Shown in pieces: positions 13,120-13,642 of a stretch of 13,642 nt of DNA. The position numbers and the translations under genes are program-made. This stretch comes from Hyphomicrobiaceae bacterium UBA4118 (lineage in GTDB: Bacteria > Pseudomonadota > Alphaproteobacteria > Rhizobiales > Methyloligellaceae): the NCBI GenBank assembly GCA_002383105.1, contig DFXC01000118.1, forward strand, positions 1,889-15,530. The letters are read 5' to 3'. The notes under the pieces are model-generated. The model did not search any database, was not told the origin of the DNA, and saw only the letters and a list, made by a program, of their open reading frames with translations. Position 1 is the first letter of the stretch, and each line of letters opens with the position of its first letter.

Positions 13120-13642
13120 GCAGAGTCCCAACATGTCGAAGCGTTGCGCCGCGGCCCTCGGTCGTGGAATGCTTGGCGCGCGCAAAATCCCTCGACCATC
13201 CCGAATCTGACCGGTATCGCGCTCAGCGCCGGCGAGCGGCAGATGGGGCCGATTAGCGGCGGACCCATCAATCTTGCGTCCGCGCGCCTCAGGCACGCCT
13301 CGCTGCGTTTCGCCACACTCACGGGCGCCAATCTGACCTGGGCTGACCTTTGGGACGCCGATCTAAGCGATGCCCGGCTCGACGGCGCCAATCTCTCCGG
13401 CGCCGATCTCAGAGAGGCGCTCCTTGAGCGCGCCGATTTCGCCAGTGCCAAGCTCGCGGGTGCCAATCTCTCGGGCGCGAGCCTGCAAGAGGCGCGCAAT
13501 CTGACACAGAGCCAGATCGAGGAGGCCGTGGGCGACCCCTTCACGCTGCTTCCGCCGCATCTGACCCGGCCTGAAGCCTGGACTGGCACCGTCTCCCAGG
13601 TCGTCGAGGATTATCGCGCGCGGAACGCACCCTATGCCCCGG
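13114..13642 (+). CDS. Pentapeptide-repeat protein, N-terminal part (runs off right edge)
   Basis: An open frame reading to the window edge, 176 codons from a GTG at 13114. After an N-terminal module (HVEALRRGPRSWNAWRAQNP), common in rhizobial pentapeptide proteins, residues 53-127 hold fifteen uninterrupted A(N/D)LXX-type pentads, for example NLTGA-like NLSGA, DLREA and RLDGA. Such repeats fold into a right-handed beta-helix. A break (RNLTQSQIEEAVGDPFTLLPPHLTRP) follows, again typical. The start is uncertain: no ATG exists in frame, GTG at 13114 gives an MSAESQ-like beginning, and GTG at 13081 would add a signal-peptide-like MRVAFLVVACVVSA that may only reflect the low-complexity tract. Neither has a ribosome site. 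The role is unknown; some family members mimic DNA and bind gyrase, but nothing here shows that. Confidence 0.88.
   Translation, partial: MSAESQHVEALRRGPRSWNAWRAQNPSTIPNLTGIALSAGERQMGPISGGPINLASARLRHASLRFATLTGANLTWADLWDADLSDARLDGANLSGADLREALLERADFASAKLAGANLSGASLQEARNLTQSQIEEAVGDPFTLLPPHLTRPEAWTGTVSQVVEDYRARNAPYAP

Noticed and set aside
13270..13494. Regular 15-base periodicity that could suggest a repeat array
   Set aside because: It is explained by coding for fifteen pentapeptide units; unit DNA sequences differ and there are no spacers, so it is not CRISPR.
13065..13589. 174-codon minus-strand frame with regular Ser/Ala/Leu/Arg periodicity
   Set aside because: The periodicity is the antisense image of the pentapeptide repeats, not a second repeat protein.
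1..13642. Mobile element, phage, defence island or biosynthetic cluster
   Set aside because: No transposase, integrase, toxin-antitoxin, nuclease or synthase genes and no terminal repeats were seen; the gene content is housekeeping and envelope-related.

Overview
The window looks like ordinary chromosomal DNA from a GC-rich alphaproteobacterium, probably of the Hyphomicrobiales (Rhizobiales). Three things support this: two alphaproteobacterial-type outer-membrane porins with the ADLGGDCC N-terminus, an IalB-family protein, and a bacterial phosphatidylcholine synthase (Pcs). The porin style recalls Beijerinckiaceae and Methylocystaceae relatives, but the genus cannot be fixed from sequence reading alone. 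I see no tRNA, rRNA, CRISPR array, transposase, integrase or phage gene.

Layout. From the left edge to about 2.46 kb, two minus-strand genes lie 7 bases apart: a YejA-like oligopeptide-type solute-binding protein and, downstream of it, the N-terminal part of an AMP-forming acyl-CoA synthetase cut by the window edge. A divergent spacer of about 200 bases separates them from a plus-strand IalB-family secreted protein that ends in a clear terminator. Three minus-strand genes follow in transcription order: a UbiH-type flavin monooxygenase, an LpxL-type lipid A acyltransferase, and hspQ, which appears to have its own promoter. Divergent from the monooxygenase are two tandem porin genes of 508 and 520 residues, each with its own terminator and separated by a gene-free stretch of about 500 bases. 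Then come, on the plus strand, a small unrecognised secreted protein, pcs, a TerC-family membrane protein, a small secreted protein, and a pentapeptide-repeat protein cut by the right edge.

Shared theme. Most of the genes serve the cell envelope: outer-membrane pores, lipid A acylation, phosphatidylcholine synthesis, ubiquinone-type hydroxylation, periplasmic solute capture, and several exported small proteins. They do not form one pathway. The supported functional units are the solute-binding protein/acyl-CoA synthetase pair, the monooxygenase/LpxL pair, the porin pair, and perhaps the small secreted protein with pcs.

Novelty. I did not find a convincing undescribed system. The best leads are a CAAACA/TGTTTG repeat cluster and inverted repeat shared by the two porin leaders, the unrecognised 116-residue protein just ahead of pcs, a low-complexity GTT/GCG-rich tract ahead of the pentapeptide-repeat gene, and several start-codon questions, one involving a six-base homopolymer.
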